A DNA stretch of 5,953 nt from Gammaproteobacteria bacterium (GCA_007570945.1 RKSH01000209.1:1-5953); one strand, 5' to 3'; positions 1-5,722 are shown, counted from the first letter of the stretch. The notes: a model not told the origin generated them from the letters alone. A program made the numbers and translations.

Positions 1-342
1 AACGACAAGCATGGCCTCACCACCAAGGGGCGGGTGGATGCCATTGCCAAGCAACTCAAACAAAAATATGGCGTCGAAACCCAAAAATATGACCGATTGC
101 TTCCCGGTTCCATGGGGGACGCCCCTGGCGATTGGATGATGGGCATTCGCAGAAAAGAACGGTCTTACCTCTACAGATGGGACCCGGATGAGGGATTTAA
201 ACCGGTCGGTGAAGTTGTACAACTTGCGGTAGCGGCACAAGCCGTTTCAGATTACACGGGTTATGTGAAAGTGGATTTCCACTTCAAGAGCAATCCGCAG
301 TGCGATGCAATCATCGAAAAAGCCGGGCAAGACGCTTTTTAA
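1..342 (+). CDS. C-terminal part of an unrecognised protein (5' end outside window)
   Basis: The frame is open from base 1 to a TAA at 340-342, so this is the last 113 codons of a gene that begins upstream. A GTG at 34 is an internal codon rather than a likely start. The visible protein is soluble-looking, with no membrane segment. It runs from a basic, helix-like beginning (KGRVDAIAKQLKQKYG) through an aromatic, charged middle (RRKERSYLYRWDP) to an ending with one cysteine (FHFKSNPQCDAI). The alternating pattern before that Cys (GYVKVDFHF) looks like a beta-strand. I recall this ending style from short periplasmic hypothetical proteins, but I do not recognise the family and assign no function. 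Hand-counted GC is 174 of 342 bases (51%), well below the genes to its right, so its origin may differ. It converges on the MDR gene, with a hairpin between them. Confidence 0.75.
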   Translation, partial: NDKHGLTTKGRVDAIAKQLKQKYGVETQKYDRLLPGSMGDAPGDWMMGIRRKERSYLYRWDPDEGFKPVGEVVQLAVAAQAVSDYTGYVKVDFHFKSNPQCDAIIEKAGQDAF

Positions 343-356
343 CAAAGCGCACCCCC

Positions 357-384
357 ACCGCCGCCGGCCCCCACCGGCGGCGGT
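357..384. terminator. Hairpin between converging genes, probable shared terminator
   Basis: A perfect 11-bp GC-rich stem (357-367 with 374-384) closes a 6-nt loop, 15 nt after the stop of the left gene. Its right arm touches the stop codon of the MDR gene, which ends at 384. On the + strand it is followed by TATTT, a weak U-tract. On the - strand the following bases are GGGGGTGCG, with no U-tract. It therefore looks like a moderate intrinsic terminator for the left gene. For the MDR gene it may serve only as a 3' stabilising hairpin or a rho-independent stop of low efficiency. Confidence 0.5.
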
Positions 385-1472
385 TATTTCATCGTCACCA
401 CAATATTCCCCACATGCCCTTTCTCCATAAACGCTTGTTGCGCGTCGCGAAGTTTTTCCAGGGGATAGGCCGCCGCAAGCAGCGGTTTGATTTCGCCGCG
501 TTCAATGTAGCGCACCAAGTCGGCGAAGGCGCCGGGCGGGGGGACGGTGGCGCCGCTCAGGGTGAGGTCGTGGAGGTAGCAAGTGCGCAAGTCCAGTTCC
601 ACCATGGGCCCGGCGATGGCGCCGGCGCAGGTGTAACGCCCGCCGCGCGACAGCGCCGACAGCAACTGCGGAAACAACGCGCCGCCCACCACATCCGCCA
701 CCACCGTCACCGTCGCGAAGCCGGCGCCGCTGAGCGCGGCCTGCAAATCGCCGGGCGCGCGCGGCAGCACCGCGGCGGCGCCGATGGCGCGCACGGCCTC
801 GGCCTTGTCGGCGCCGCACATGGCGATGGCGCGGGCGCCGCGGCGGTTGGCCAATTGAATCAACGCCGAGCCGACGCCGCCGGATGCGCCGGGGATTAAC
901 ACCGCATCGCCGGTGGTGACGGCGGCGCGGTTCAGCATGTTCTCCGCCGTCACGCCTGATGTGGCGAAAGTGGCGAGTTCGGCATCGCTCAACGTGCTGT
1001 CCACGGTGTGCACATTGCGCGCGTCAACGCTCAGCCACTCGGCGTAGCCGCCGTCGCGTTCGCTGCCGAGGTAGCCGGTCTTGTTTAAGTTTTGCGGGTC
1101 GTTCCAGTCGCGCAGCCAGGCGTCCACCATCACCCGCCGGCCGCCGAGGTTTTTGTCCACGCCGCCGCCGACCGCCGCGACAACGCCCACCACATCGGCG
1201 CCCTGAATGCGCGGAAATTTAATTGGCGCGCTGCCCCAGGCCGCATCACCGGCCTCGCCCTCACCCTCGCCGGTGGCGTTGGTGACGCTTTTGGAATACC
1301 AACCGGTGCGCGTGTTGACGTCGGTGTTGTTCAAGCCGCATGCACTGATGCGAATTAAAACCTCACCCTCGCCGCACACCGGCGCCGGCCAGTCGGCGTG
1401 AAACTCAAGTTTGTCCAAGCCGCCGTGGCCGCTCAGCGCCACGGCGCGCATTGTTTTCGGCGGGTGGTTCAT
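384..1472 (-). CDS. Zinc-less medium-chain dehydrogenase/reductase (quinone-oxidoreductase-like)
   Basis: Predicted NAD(P)H-dependent cytosolic oxidoreductase of the MDR superfamily, 362 aa from the chosen start. The N-terminal GroES-like domain spans about residues 8-155. The Rossmann domain contains GASGGVGSA at 195-203, the nucleotide-binding loop typical of quinone oxidoreductase/enoyl-reductase members. The position where zinc alcohol dehydrogenases carry a Cys-His pair reads CGLNNTD (45-51), so no catalytic zinc is expected. An acidic, Gly-rich loop (about 68-76) and the segment WLRDWNDP (119-126) match, from memory, a family usually annotated only as 'alcohol dehydrogenase family protein'. 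The frame also opens at 1508, but ATG at 1472 is preferred because GGAG lies 8 nt before it. It follows the flavoprotein gene by 4 nt, so the two are almost certainly cotranscribed. Substrate unknown; an aldehyde, quinone or enoyl compound from the same pathway is possible. Confidence 0.87.
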   Translation of the reverse strand: MNHPPKTMRAVALSGHGGLDKLEFHADWPAPVCGEGEVLIRISACGLNNTDVNTRTGWYSKSVTNATGEGEGEAGDAAWGSAPIKFPRIQGADVVGVVAAVGGGVDKNLGGRRVMVDAWLRDWNDPQNLNKTGYLGSERDGGYAEWLSVDARNVHTVDSTLSDAELATFATSGVTAENMLNRAAVTTGDAVLIPGASGGVGSALIQLANRRGARAIAMCGADKAEAVRAIGAAAVLPRAPGDLQAALSGAGFATVTVVADVVGGALFPQLLSALSRGGRYTCAGAIAGPMVELDLRTCYLHDLTLSGATVPPPGAFADLVRYIERGEIKPLLAAAYPLEKLRDAQQAFMEKGHVGNIVVTMK

Positions 1473-1476
1473 GTTT

Positions 1477-3945
1477 TTAACTCCGGGGTTTGTTGTTGGA
1501 TGAATCATAAGCCGGCGCGGCCAGCACCGTCGCTTTCCTCGGCGCGCCCAGTATCACAACTTCCAGTTGCGCACCAGGGGCGGCGTGCTGCGGTTTGATG
1601 TAGGCGAAAGCCAAAAGTTGGTTCACGGCATGGCCGAAAGCGATGGAACTGACCGCGCCGATGCACTCGCCATCCGCCAACACCGCCTCGCCGCCGTGGC
1701 CGTCGCTGTCACCGTCGGCGTCCACCGCCAGGTAAACACAAGTCCAGCGCAACGGTTTTTGCGCTGCAGCCACCGTCGCGGCCCTGCCCACAAAATCGGG
1801 TTTGTCCAGATTAACGAAACGCATGACCCCGGCCTCCGGCAGCGTGACTTCATTGGTCAACTCGCCGGCGCCCTTGAACATTTTTTCCATGCGCATTGCA
1901 TTCATGGCGAATGAACCGTAATCGGCCAGGCCGAATTGTTCGCCGGCCCGCCGCAACTCATCATACACCGCCGGCAAGGCATCGCGCGCACAGTGCAACT
2001 CCCAGCCCAACTCGCCGGCGTACGACATGCGCAGCGCGCGCACCGTTTGCCCGGCAAGTTTAATGTCGCGCGCGCCGAGCCAGGGAAAGCCGGCGTTGTC
2101 CAGCGGCGCCGGCGTGCATGCGCCGAGAATTTCCCGGGCGCGGGGACCGTTCAACGCCACGGCGCCGAGGTTGTCGGAAACGTTGATGGCCACCGCGCGC
2201 TCACCGCCGCGTTTGCGCTGCGCAAGGTGGTCGCACAAACGCCGTTCAAAAAACGCCGCGCAGGTGAAATAAAAAACCTCCGCCGACGGCCGCGCCAACG
2301 TGGTTTCCAACTCAATGCGGCCGCTCTCGTTCAACAGGTGGGTCAAAACAATGCGCCCGGCGGCCGGCAGGCGGTTGGGAATCAGGCGGTCCACAAAAGC
2401 CGCCGCGTCGGGCCCGGCGACCTCCACTTTGGCAAAGGCGGAAATGTCCATCACCCCGGCGCCCGCGCGCACCGCCCGCACTTCCGCCGCCACCAAATCG
2501 TGCCACGCGGCGCGGCGAAAAGAATAATGGTCGCGTTGCGCAACCCCGCCGCGGGCAAACCATCTTGGGCGTTCCCAGCCGTACACTTCCTCGTACACCG
2601 CGCCCCGCGCCTTCAATTTTTCATACAGCGCGCCCGGCTTCACCGGCCGCGCGGCCGGGCGATTGAAGTGCGGAAACGGAATCTCGTGGCGCAGCAGATA
2701 ATCTTCTTTTGCTTTCGCCACTTGGTAAACGCGGCCGGCGAATGCGCCGAAGCGGCGCGGGTCAAACTCGCGCATGGAAATGTCGGCGGCGCCGTGCACC
2801 ATCCACTGCGCCAGCGCGCGGCTTAAACCGGGGCCCCAACCGACGCCGATTTGGCAACCGCAGTTGAGCCAGTAGTTGCGCAGGCCGGGCGCCGGGCCCA
2901 CCAGCGGGTTGCCGTCCGGCGGATGTGAAATGGCGCCGTGCACCACGCGCCGGATGCCGCGCTCGGCCAGCACCGGCATGCGCTCCATGGCGTTGCCAAG
3001 CCACGGCATGATGCGCTCGTAGTCGGCGGCGAAGAGTTCGTTCTCCGCCTCCCACGGACAACCGTCCAGCCACACCGGGTTGGGGTTTGCTTTTTCATAA
3101 ATGCCGATGAGGCCGGCCTGCTGTTCCATGCGAATGTAGCCGGACACTTCCCGGTCGTCGCGCACCACCGGCAATTCTTTGTCCAGCGCGCCGAACTCGG
3201 GCACCGGCTCGGTGACCAGGTAATGGTGCGTCATGGAAACGGCCGGCAGGTCAAGCCCGCTCCACTCGCCAATCTGCCGCGCATGGGCGCCGCCGGCGTT
3301 GACCAAATGTTCGCAAACCACATCGCCGCGCTCAGTGCACACACGCCATTCGCCGTTGGATTCCAAACCAACGCCGGTCACGCGGCAGCGGCGGAAAATC
3401 TTCACCCCCAATTGCCGCGCGCCCTGGGCCAGGGCCAAAGTGGCGCCGGCCGGGTCCACATGGCCGTCGCCGGGCGTGTGCAATGCTTTGGTGACGCCGT
3501 GCAGTTGGTAAAACGGATGCAGTTCCCGAATGCGTTTGGGGTTTACAATTTCCATGGGCAAACCAAGCGCGCGGCCGATGCTGACGGTGTGGCGCAGCCA
3601 GTCCACATCGTCCTCGGTGTAGGCCAGTCGCAGCGAGCCGCAGCCGTGCCAGGTGAGCGACTGGCCGGTTTCTTTCTCCAGCGCGCCGGCATACAAACCG
3701 ATGTTGTAGTCAACGCAGCGGGCAAGGGCGAAACTTGCCGTGGAGTGGGTGATTTGCCCGGCCGCGTGCCAGGTGGAGCCGGAGGTGAGTTCGGCTTTTT
3801 CTAAAAGCGCCACATCGCGCCAGCCCTCGTGCGCCAGATGGTAGGCCAGCGCGCAACCCATGATGCCGCCGCCGACCACCACCACGCGGGCGTGCTGCGG
3901 CGGTGTTTTAGGCTCAGGCGCGGATTTCATTGTCGGGACCGGCAT
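1477..3945 (-). CDS. Dimethylglycine/sarcosine dehydrogenase-like flavoprotein with GcvT domains
   Basis: Predicted FAD- and folate-dependent N-demethylase of 822 aa, close to the length of mitochondrial dimethylglycine dehydrogenase. Such enzymes oxidise an N-methyl group to an iminium, pass the one-carbon unit to tetrahydrofolate and send electrons to an acceptor such as ETF. Domains in order: FAD-binding oxidase (about 20-390) with GGGIMG at 25-30 and the ribose-binding Glu49; FAO_M linker domain (about 395-450); folate-binding GcvT domain (about 450-710) with YGWERPRWFA (455-464), SYAGELGWELH (641-651) and MRMEKMFKGAGELTNEVT (684-701); GcvT C-terminal barrel (about 730-812). STWHAAGQ (57-64) contains His60, which aligns with the His that carries covalent FAD in this family. 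Family GcvT proteins usually read TPLEAG where this one has TLPEAG (701-706). The start is uncertain: ATG 3945 and ATG 3930 both fit and neither has a clear Shine-Dalgarno. First gene of the operon with the MDR gene, divergent from the Rieske gene. Sarcosine, dimethylglycine or another secondary/tertiary N-methyl amine are all possible substrates. Confidence 0.9.
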   Translation of the reverse strand: MPVPTMKSAPEPKTPPQHARVVVVGGGIMGCALAYHLAHEGWRDVALLEKAELTSGSTWHAAGQITHSTASFALARCVDYNIGLYAGALEKETGQSLTWHGCGSLRLAYTEDDVDWLRHTVSIGRALGLPMEIVNPKRIRELHPFYQLHGVTKALHTPGDGHVDPAGATLALAQGARQLGVKIFRRCRVTGVGLESNGEWRVCTERGDVVCEHLVNAGGAHARQIGEWSGLDLPAVSMTHHYLVTEPVPEFGALDKELPVVRDDREVSGYIRMEQQAGLIGIYEKANPNPVWLDGCPWEAENELFAADYERIMPWLGNAMERMPVLAERGIRRVVHGAISHPPDGNPLVGPAPGLRNYWLNCGCQIGVGWGPGLSRALAQWMVHGAADISMREFDPRRFGAFAGRVYQVAKAKEDYLLRHEIPFPHFNRPAARPVKPGALYEKLKARGAVYEEVYGWERPRWFARGGVAQRDHYSFRRAAWHDLVAAEVRAVRAGAGVMDISAFAKVEVAGPDAAAFVDRLIPNRLPAAGRIVLTHLLNESGRIELETTLARPSAEVFYFTCAAFFERRLCDHLAQRKRGGERAVAINVSDNLGAVALNGPRAREILGACTPAPLDNAGFPWLGARDIKLAGQTVRALRMSYAGELGWELHCARDALPAVYDELRRAGEQFGLADYGSFAMNAMRMEKMFKGAGELTNEVTLPEAGVMRFVNLDKPDFVGRAATVAAAQKPLRWTCVYLAVDADGDSDGHGGEAVLADGECIGAVSSIAFGHAVNQLLAFAYIKPQHAAPGAQLEVVILGAPRKATVLAAPAYDSSNNKPRS
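1481..1484 (-). promoter_or_regulatory. Ribosome binding site of the MDR gene, inside the end of the upstream gene
   Basis: On the - strand GGAG sits 8 nt before ATG 1472 and lies within the last Arg and Ser codons of the flavoprotein gene. This decides the MDR start against the upstream in-frame ATG at 1508. It suggests translational coupling, because ribosomes finishing the flavoprotein would stop (TAA 1477-1479) right next to the next start. Confidence 0.6.
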
Positions 3946-3957
3946 GGTTAATGTAAC
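3930..3957 (+). promoter_or_regulatory. Possible promoter of the Rieske oxygenase gene
   Basis: TTGTCG (3930-3935) and TGTAAC (3952-3957) are separated by 16 bp. Each matches four of six bases of the sigma-70 -35 and -10 consensus. Transcription would start near 3964 and give a leader of about 23 nt. No Shine-Dalgarno precedes ATG 3987, so initiation may rely on a short unstructured leader. The call rests on pattern alone. Confidence 0.25.
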
Positions 3958-3960
3958 ATT
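3950..3960. repeat. Short palindrome in the divergent promoter region, possible operator
   Basis: AATGT (3950-3954) and ACATT (3956-3960) form a perfect inverted repeat around one central base. It overlaps the proposed + strand -10 and lies just past the proposed - strand start site. A regulator bound here could affect both genes. No regulator gene is present in the window, and an 11-bp palindrome can occur by chance. Confidence 0.25.
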
Positions 3961-3969
3961 GCCGCGCGC

Positions 3970-3997
3970 ATTGTACGGCAGCCACCATGACCGACAA
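3970..3997 (-). promoter_or_regulatory. Possible promoter of the flavoprotein-MDR operon
   Basis: Read on the - strand, TTGTCG (3997-3992), a 16-bp spacer and TACAAT (3975-3970) form a candidate sigma-70 promoter. The -10 matches five of six consensus bases and the -35 four of six. Transcription would start near 3963, about 18 nt before ATG 3945. Its -35 lies inside the first codons of the Rieske gene, so the two divergent promoters would start almost back to back. Confidence 0.35.
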
Positions 3998-5078
3998 AAA
4001 CACCGGGCCGGCGCGCGCCCTTGAACCGCGCTACTACACCGACCGGGAAATCTACCGCCGCGAATTGTCCACGCTGCTGGCGCGCACGTGGCAGTTCGCC
4101 GGCCATGTCTCGCAACTGCCGGACAGCGGTGACTACTTCACCGTCACCATCGCCGAGCAAAATTTATTCTGCATGCGCGGCGGTGACGGCCGGGTGCGCG
4201 CTTTTTACAACGTCTGCCAGCACCGCGCCCACGAACTTCTGCGCGGCAGCGGCAACTGCAGAGTCATCACATGCCCCTACCACGCCTGGTCGTACCGCTT
4301 GGACGGGCGTTTCCTGTCCGGGCCCAATGTCAAATCGGTGCCGGATTTTCCGCGCGGGGACATCCGCCTGACTGATGTGCGGATGGAAATTTTTTGCGGT
4401 TTTATTTTTGTGAATCTGGATCCGGACGCCGCGCCCATGGCCGAGTGGTTTCCCGGCGCGCAGGAGGAATTGCACGAATACGTGCCGGACATTGAACAAC
4501 TGCAGCCGCTGTTGTGGCTGGAAATCCCGGAGCACTGCAACTGGAAAGTTTCGGTGGAAAATTATTCCGAGTGCTACCACTGCAGAATTAACCACCGCAC
4601 TTTTTCCACCGGCGTGGTGCGGCCGGAAACCTACGACATCCAGCCGCACGGAAGATGCCTGCGCCACACTTCCGAGTGCCAGAATCTGGAACAACTGAGC
4701 TACCCGGTGGACCTCGCCGCCAACCCGCACGCCGGCAAATACTCCTCATGGTTTTTGTGGCCGGCTTTTTCGTTTCAGGTTTACCCTGGCAACCTGCTCA
4801 ACACCTACCACTGGCGCCCGGCCGGCGTGGACCGGGTCACCGTGTGGCGCGGCTGGTTCACCAGCGGCGGCGGCGAGTCCAAAGTCGTCCGCGACCTGGC
4901 GGCGCAAGACCGCGCCACCACCGTGGCCGAGGACATCCGCCTGGTGGAATCGGTGCAGCGCGGCCTCAACAGCCGCGGCTACCGCCCCGGCGTCCTGGTC
5001 ATCGACCCCGAAAGCGGCGTCAATTCCGAACACTCCCTGCGCGCCATGCACCAGTGGTTGCGCGAAGATTTGGGCTGA
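3987..5078 (+). CDS. Rieske non-haem iron oxygenase, quaternary-amine demethylase type
   Basis: Predicted oxygenase component (363 aa, cytosolic) that uses O2 and electrons from a reductase to attack a substrate at a mononuclear iron. The Rieske [2Fe-2S] domain occupies about residues 35-145 with ligands Cys77, His79, Cys96 and His99 (C-x-H-x16-C-x2-H). The catalytic domain carries NWKVSVENYSECYH (185-198). His198, His203 and Asp316 are the expected iron triad, and Glu195 lies three residues before the first His. In carnitine oxygenase CntA the same spacing holds and the bridging residue is Glu, whereas aromatic dioxygenases normally use Asp. This, and divergence from a dimethylglycine-dehydrogenase-like gene 41 bp away, points to a glycine betaine, proline betaine or carnitine type substrate rather than an aromatic ring. 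It is somewhat shorter than GbcA-type proteins. No ferredoxin reductase partner is in the window. Choline-monooxygenase-like activity is an alternative. Family sure, substrate inferred. Confidence 0.9.
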   Translation: MTDKNTGPARALEPRYYTDREIYRRELSTLLARTWQFAGHVSQLPDSGDYFTVTIAEQNLFCMRGGDGRVRAFYNVCQHRAHELLRGSGNCRVITCPYHAWSYRLDGRFLSGPNVKSVPDFPRGDIRLTDVRMEIFCGFIFVNLDPDAAPMAEWFPGAQEELHEYVPDIEQLQPLLWLEIPEHCNWKVSVENYSECYHCRINHRTFSTGVVRPETYDIQPHGRCLRHTSECQNLEQLSYPVDLAANPHAGKYSSWFLWPAFSFQVYPGNLLNTYHWRPAGVDRVTVWRGWFTSGGGESKVVRDLAAQDRATTVAEDIRLVESVQRGLNSRGYRPGVLVIDPESGVNSEHSLRAMHQWLREDLG

Positions 5079-5079
5079 C

Positions 5080-5337
5080 TTAAAACCTCCACTCCCCGCT
5101 GAGCAGGTTGGCGGTGTTGAGGCCGTCGTTTGCGATGAGGTTTATGCCAAGGTTCAGCCGCCCGGCGGTCTTGCGGGCGGTGAGGGTCAGACGATCCTCC
5201 CCGGCGCCGCTACCGGCAAGATGTTTGGACCCCTCCAAACGCAGGTTCAACGCCGGCCCGTGCCACTCCACCCCGCCGCCCAGGTCGCCGGCGATGCCGG
5301 TGTCGCCGTTTCTATCAGATGTTCCGCTGGTGAGGTC
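5080..5337 (-). pseudogene. C-terminal remnant of an outer-membrane beta-barrel protein
   Basis: Reading leftward on the - strand after an in-frame TGA (5340-5338), 85 sense codons end at TAA 5082-5080. The peptide alternates hydrophobic and polar residues with Gly/Asn turns (GVEWHGPALNLRLEGS, then DRLTLTARKTAGRLNLGIN). It finishes SGEWRF, with the C-terminal Phe typical of the last strand of outer-membrane beta-barrels and autotransporters. About four strands are present, far too few for a barrel. There is no ATG and no ribosome binding site. The only start offered is GTG at 5271, which would give 63 aa. An intrinsic terminator on the same strand lies just upstream. I infer a gene whose front was lost by deletion or rearrangement. 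It converges on the Rieske gene with a single base between the stops. A chance open frame in GC-rich DNA is the alternative. Confidence 0.45.
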
Positions 5338-5385
5338 TCAAAATCCTCTCGTCACCGCGCTGGCCTCCGCGCGAATCACGCAAGC

Positions 5386-5414
5386 AAAAAGAAGCCCGGG
5401 CTATCTCCCCGGGC
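5386..5414 (-). terminator. Intrinsic terminator on the - strand
   Basis: On the - strand a perfect 7-bp GC stem (GCCCGGG paired with CCCGGGC, 5408-5414 with 5394-5400) and a 7-nt loop are followed at once by TTCTTTTTG. This is the standard form of a rho-independent terminator. It must end a - strand transcript coming from the right: either readthrough from the dinD-like gene or a separate RNA encoded between about 5415 and 5720. It also isolates the beta-barrel remnant from any upstream promoter. Confidence 0.7.
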
Positions 5415-5600
5415 AAAGGTCCGGTCGTCAGGACTCCGCCCGTCTTTCCGATGGTTGGCGGCGTCCTGCCTGCGGCCGCTCGCCGCCTATGCGAGGAACC
5501 GGCAGAGCCCATCAAAGACCGACGGGCGCGCTTCCTTGCCGGTTATGTTGCGCGCCCTCGGTGGGCGTCGGGCGCCGCTTCCGTGCGACTTGCAACACCG
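5386..5600 (-). ncRNA. Candidate structured RNA ending at the intrinsic terminator
   Basis: Three arguments support an RNA read leftward. First, it ends in a good terminator. Second, a long interrupted hairpin has arms 5437-5442/5523-5528, 5443-5447/5514-5518 and 5450-5454/5509-5513, 16 pairs with two bulges. It encloses smaller stems (5466-5470/5501-5505 and 5479-5483/5491-5495). Third, a 5' domain is closed by TGTTGC/GCAACA (5546-5551/5592-5597) and contains 5553-5557/5563-5567. No protein fits the stretch. The 5' end is a guess and no convincing promoter was found. It could instead be a long 3' untranslated region of the dinD-like gene, or structured decay of an old gene. The minus-strand segment near 5512-5490 is faintly like the start of 4.5S RNA, but the conserved SRP core is absent. 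Confidence 0.35.
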
Positions 5601-5644
5601 CCTGACTTCCAGATGGCGAAATGGTAGGGGAGGCGGCCGGTTAC

Positions 5645-5666
5645 TTTTGTGCGAAAACGCACAAAA
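5645..5666. repeat. Perfect 9-bp hairpin with 4-nt loop downstream of the dinD-like gene
   Basis: Arms TTTTGTGCG (5645-5653) and CGCACAAAA (5658-5666) pair perfectly around AAAA. On both strands the T-run is in the 5' arm and the A-run in the 3' arm, the reverse of a rho-independent terminator. It is thus unlikely to end transcription by itself. It lies 57 bp beyond the stop of the dinD-like gene and could be an mRNA 3' stabiliser, a protein-binding site or the core of a small repeat. Confidence 0.5.
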
Positions 5667-5722
5667 AAGCGGTTATCGGCGACGGCAGGAACACCGCATC
5701 GCATGAAATGTCGGCGCGTCGA

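Larger units (their letters stand above)
5340..5722. other. Non-coding stretch of about 380 bases rich in inverted repeats
   Basis: No frame here gives a protein with recognisable composition; the longest open frames are Arg/Pro/Ala-rich readings of GC-rich DNA. What it does hold, left to right, is a - strand intrinsic terminator (5386-5414), a long interrupted stem (5437-5528), several competing 6-8 bp inverted repeats up to 5597, and a perfect AT-flanked hairpin (5645-5666). I find no tRNA, and none of the conserved cores I know for RNase P RNA, SRP RNA, tmRNA or the common riboswitches. Confidence 0.6.

Noticed and set aside
300..899. + strand open frame of 199 codons across the left gene end and the MDR gene
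   Set aside because: Overlaps a real gene end and the antisense of the MDR domain; composition dominated by Arg, Gly, Ala and His.
1473..1508. Upstream start for the MDR gene at ATG 1508
   Set aside because: It would overlap the flavoprotein gene by 32 bp, adds residues not usual in the family, and the Shine-Dalgarno supports ATG 1472.
2298..2325. Glu547 at the position where GcvT proteins have a catalytic Asp, considered as a loss of folate activity
   Set aside because: From memory mitochondrial dimethylglycine dehydrogenase also has Glu at this place, so it is normal for the family.
1936..2826. Long + strand open frame (296 codons) opposite the flavoprotein gene
   Set aside because: It is a mirror of a GC-rich gene; its protein is Arg/Ala/His-rich without motifs, while the - strand frame carries clear FAD and GcvT motifs.
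2938..3804. Second long + strand open frame (288 codons) opposite the flavoprotein gene
   Set aside because: Same reason: antisense shadow with no recognisable domain or start signal.
4164..4730. - strand open frame of 188 codons inside the Rieske gene
   Set aside because: Antisense of the Rieske coding sequence, where the metal-ligand motifs fix the true frame.
384..5078. CRISPR array, insertion sequence or phage genes
   Set aside because: No regularly spaced direct repeats, transposase motifs, terminal inverted repeats or phage proteins were seen.
5436..5520. RNase P RNA, SRP RNA or hammerhead ribozyme on the - strand
   Set aside because: GGAAAGACGGGC resembles the RNase P GAGGAAAGTC box, GGGCTCTGCCGGTT resembles the 4.5S start, and CTGACGA resembles a hammerhead core. 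In each case the other obligatory conserved parts are missing.
5108..5706. Two overlapping + strand open frames (about 161-165 codons) in the right intergenic region
   Set aside because: Ser/Arg/Pro-rich readings across the barrel remnant and repeats, without ribosome binding site, domain or sensible composition.
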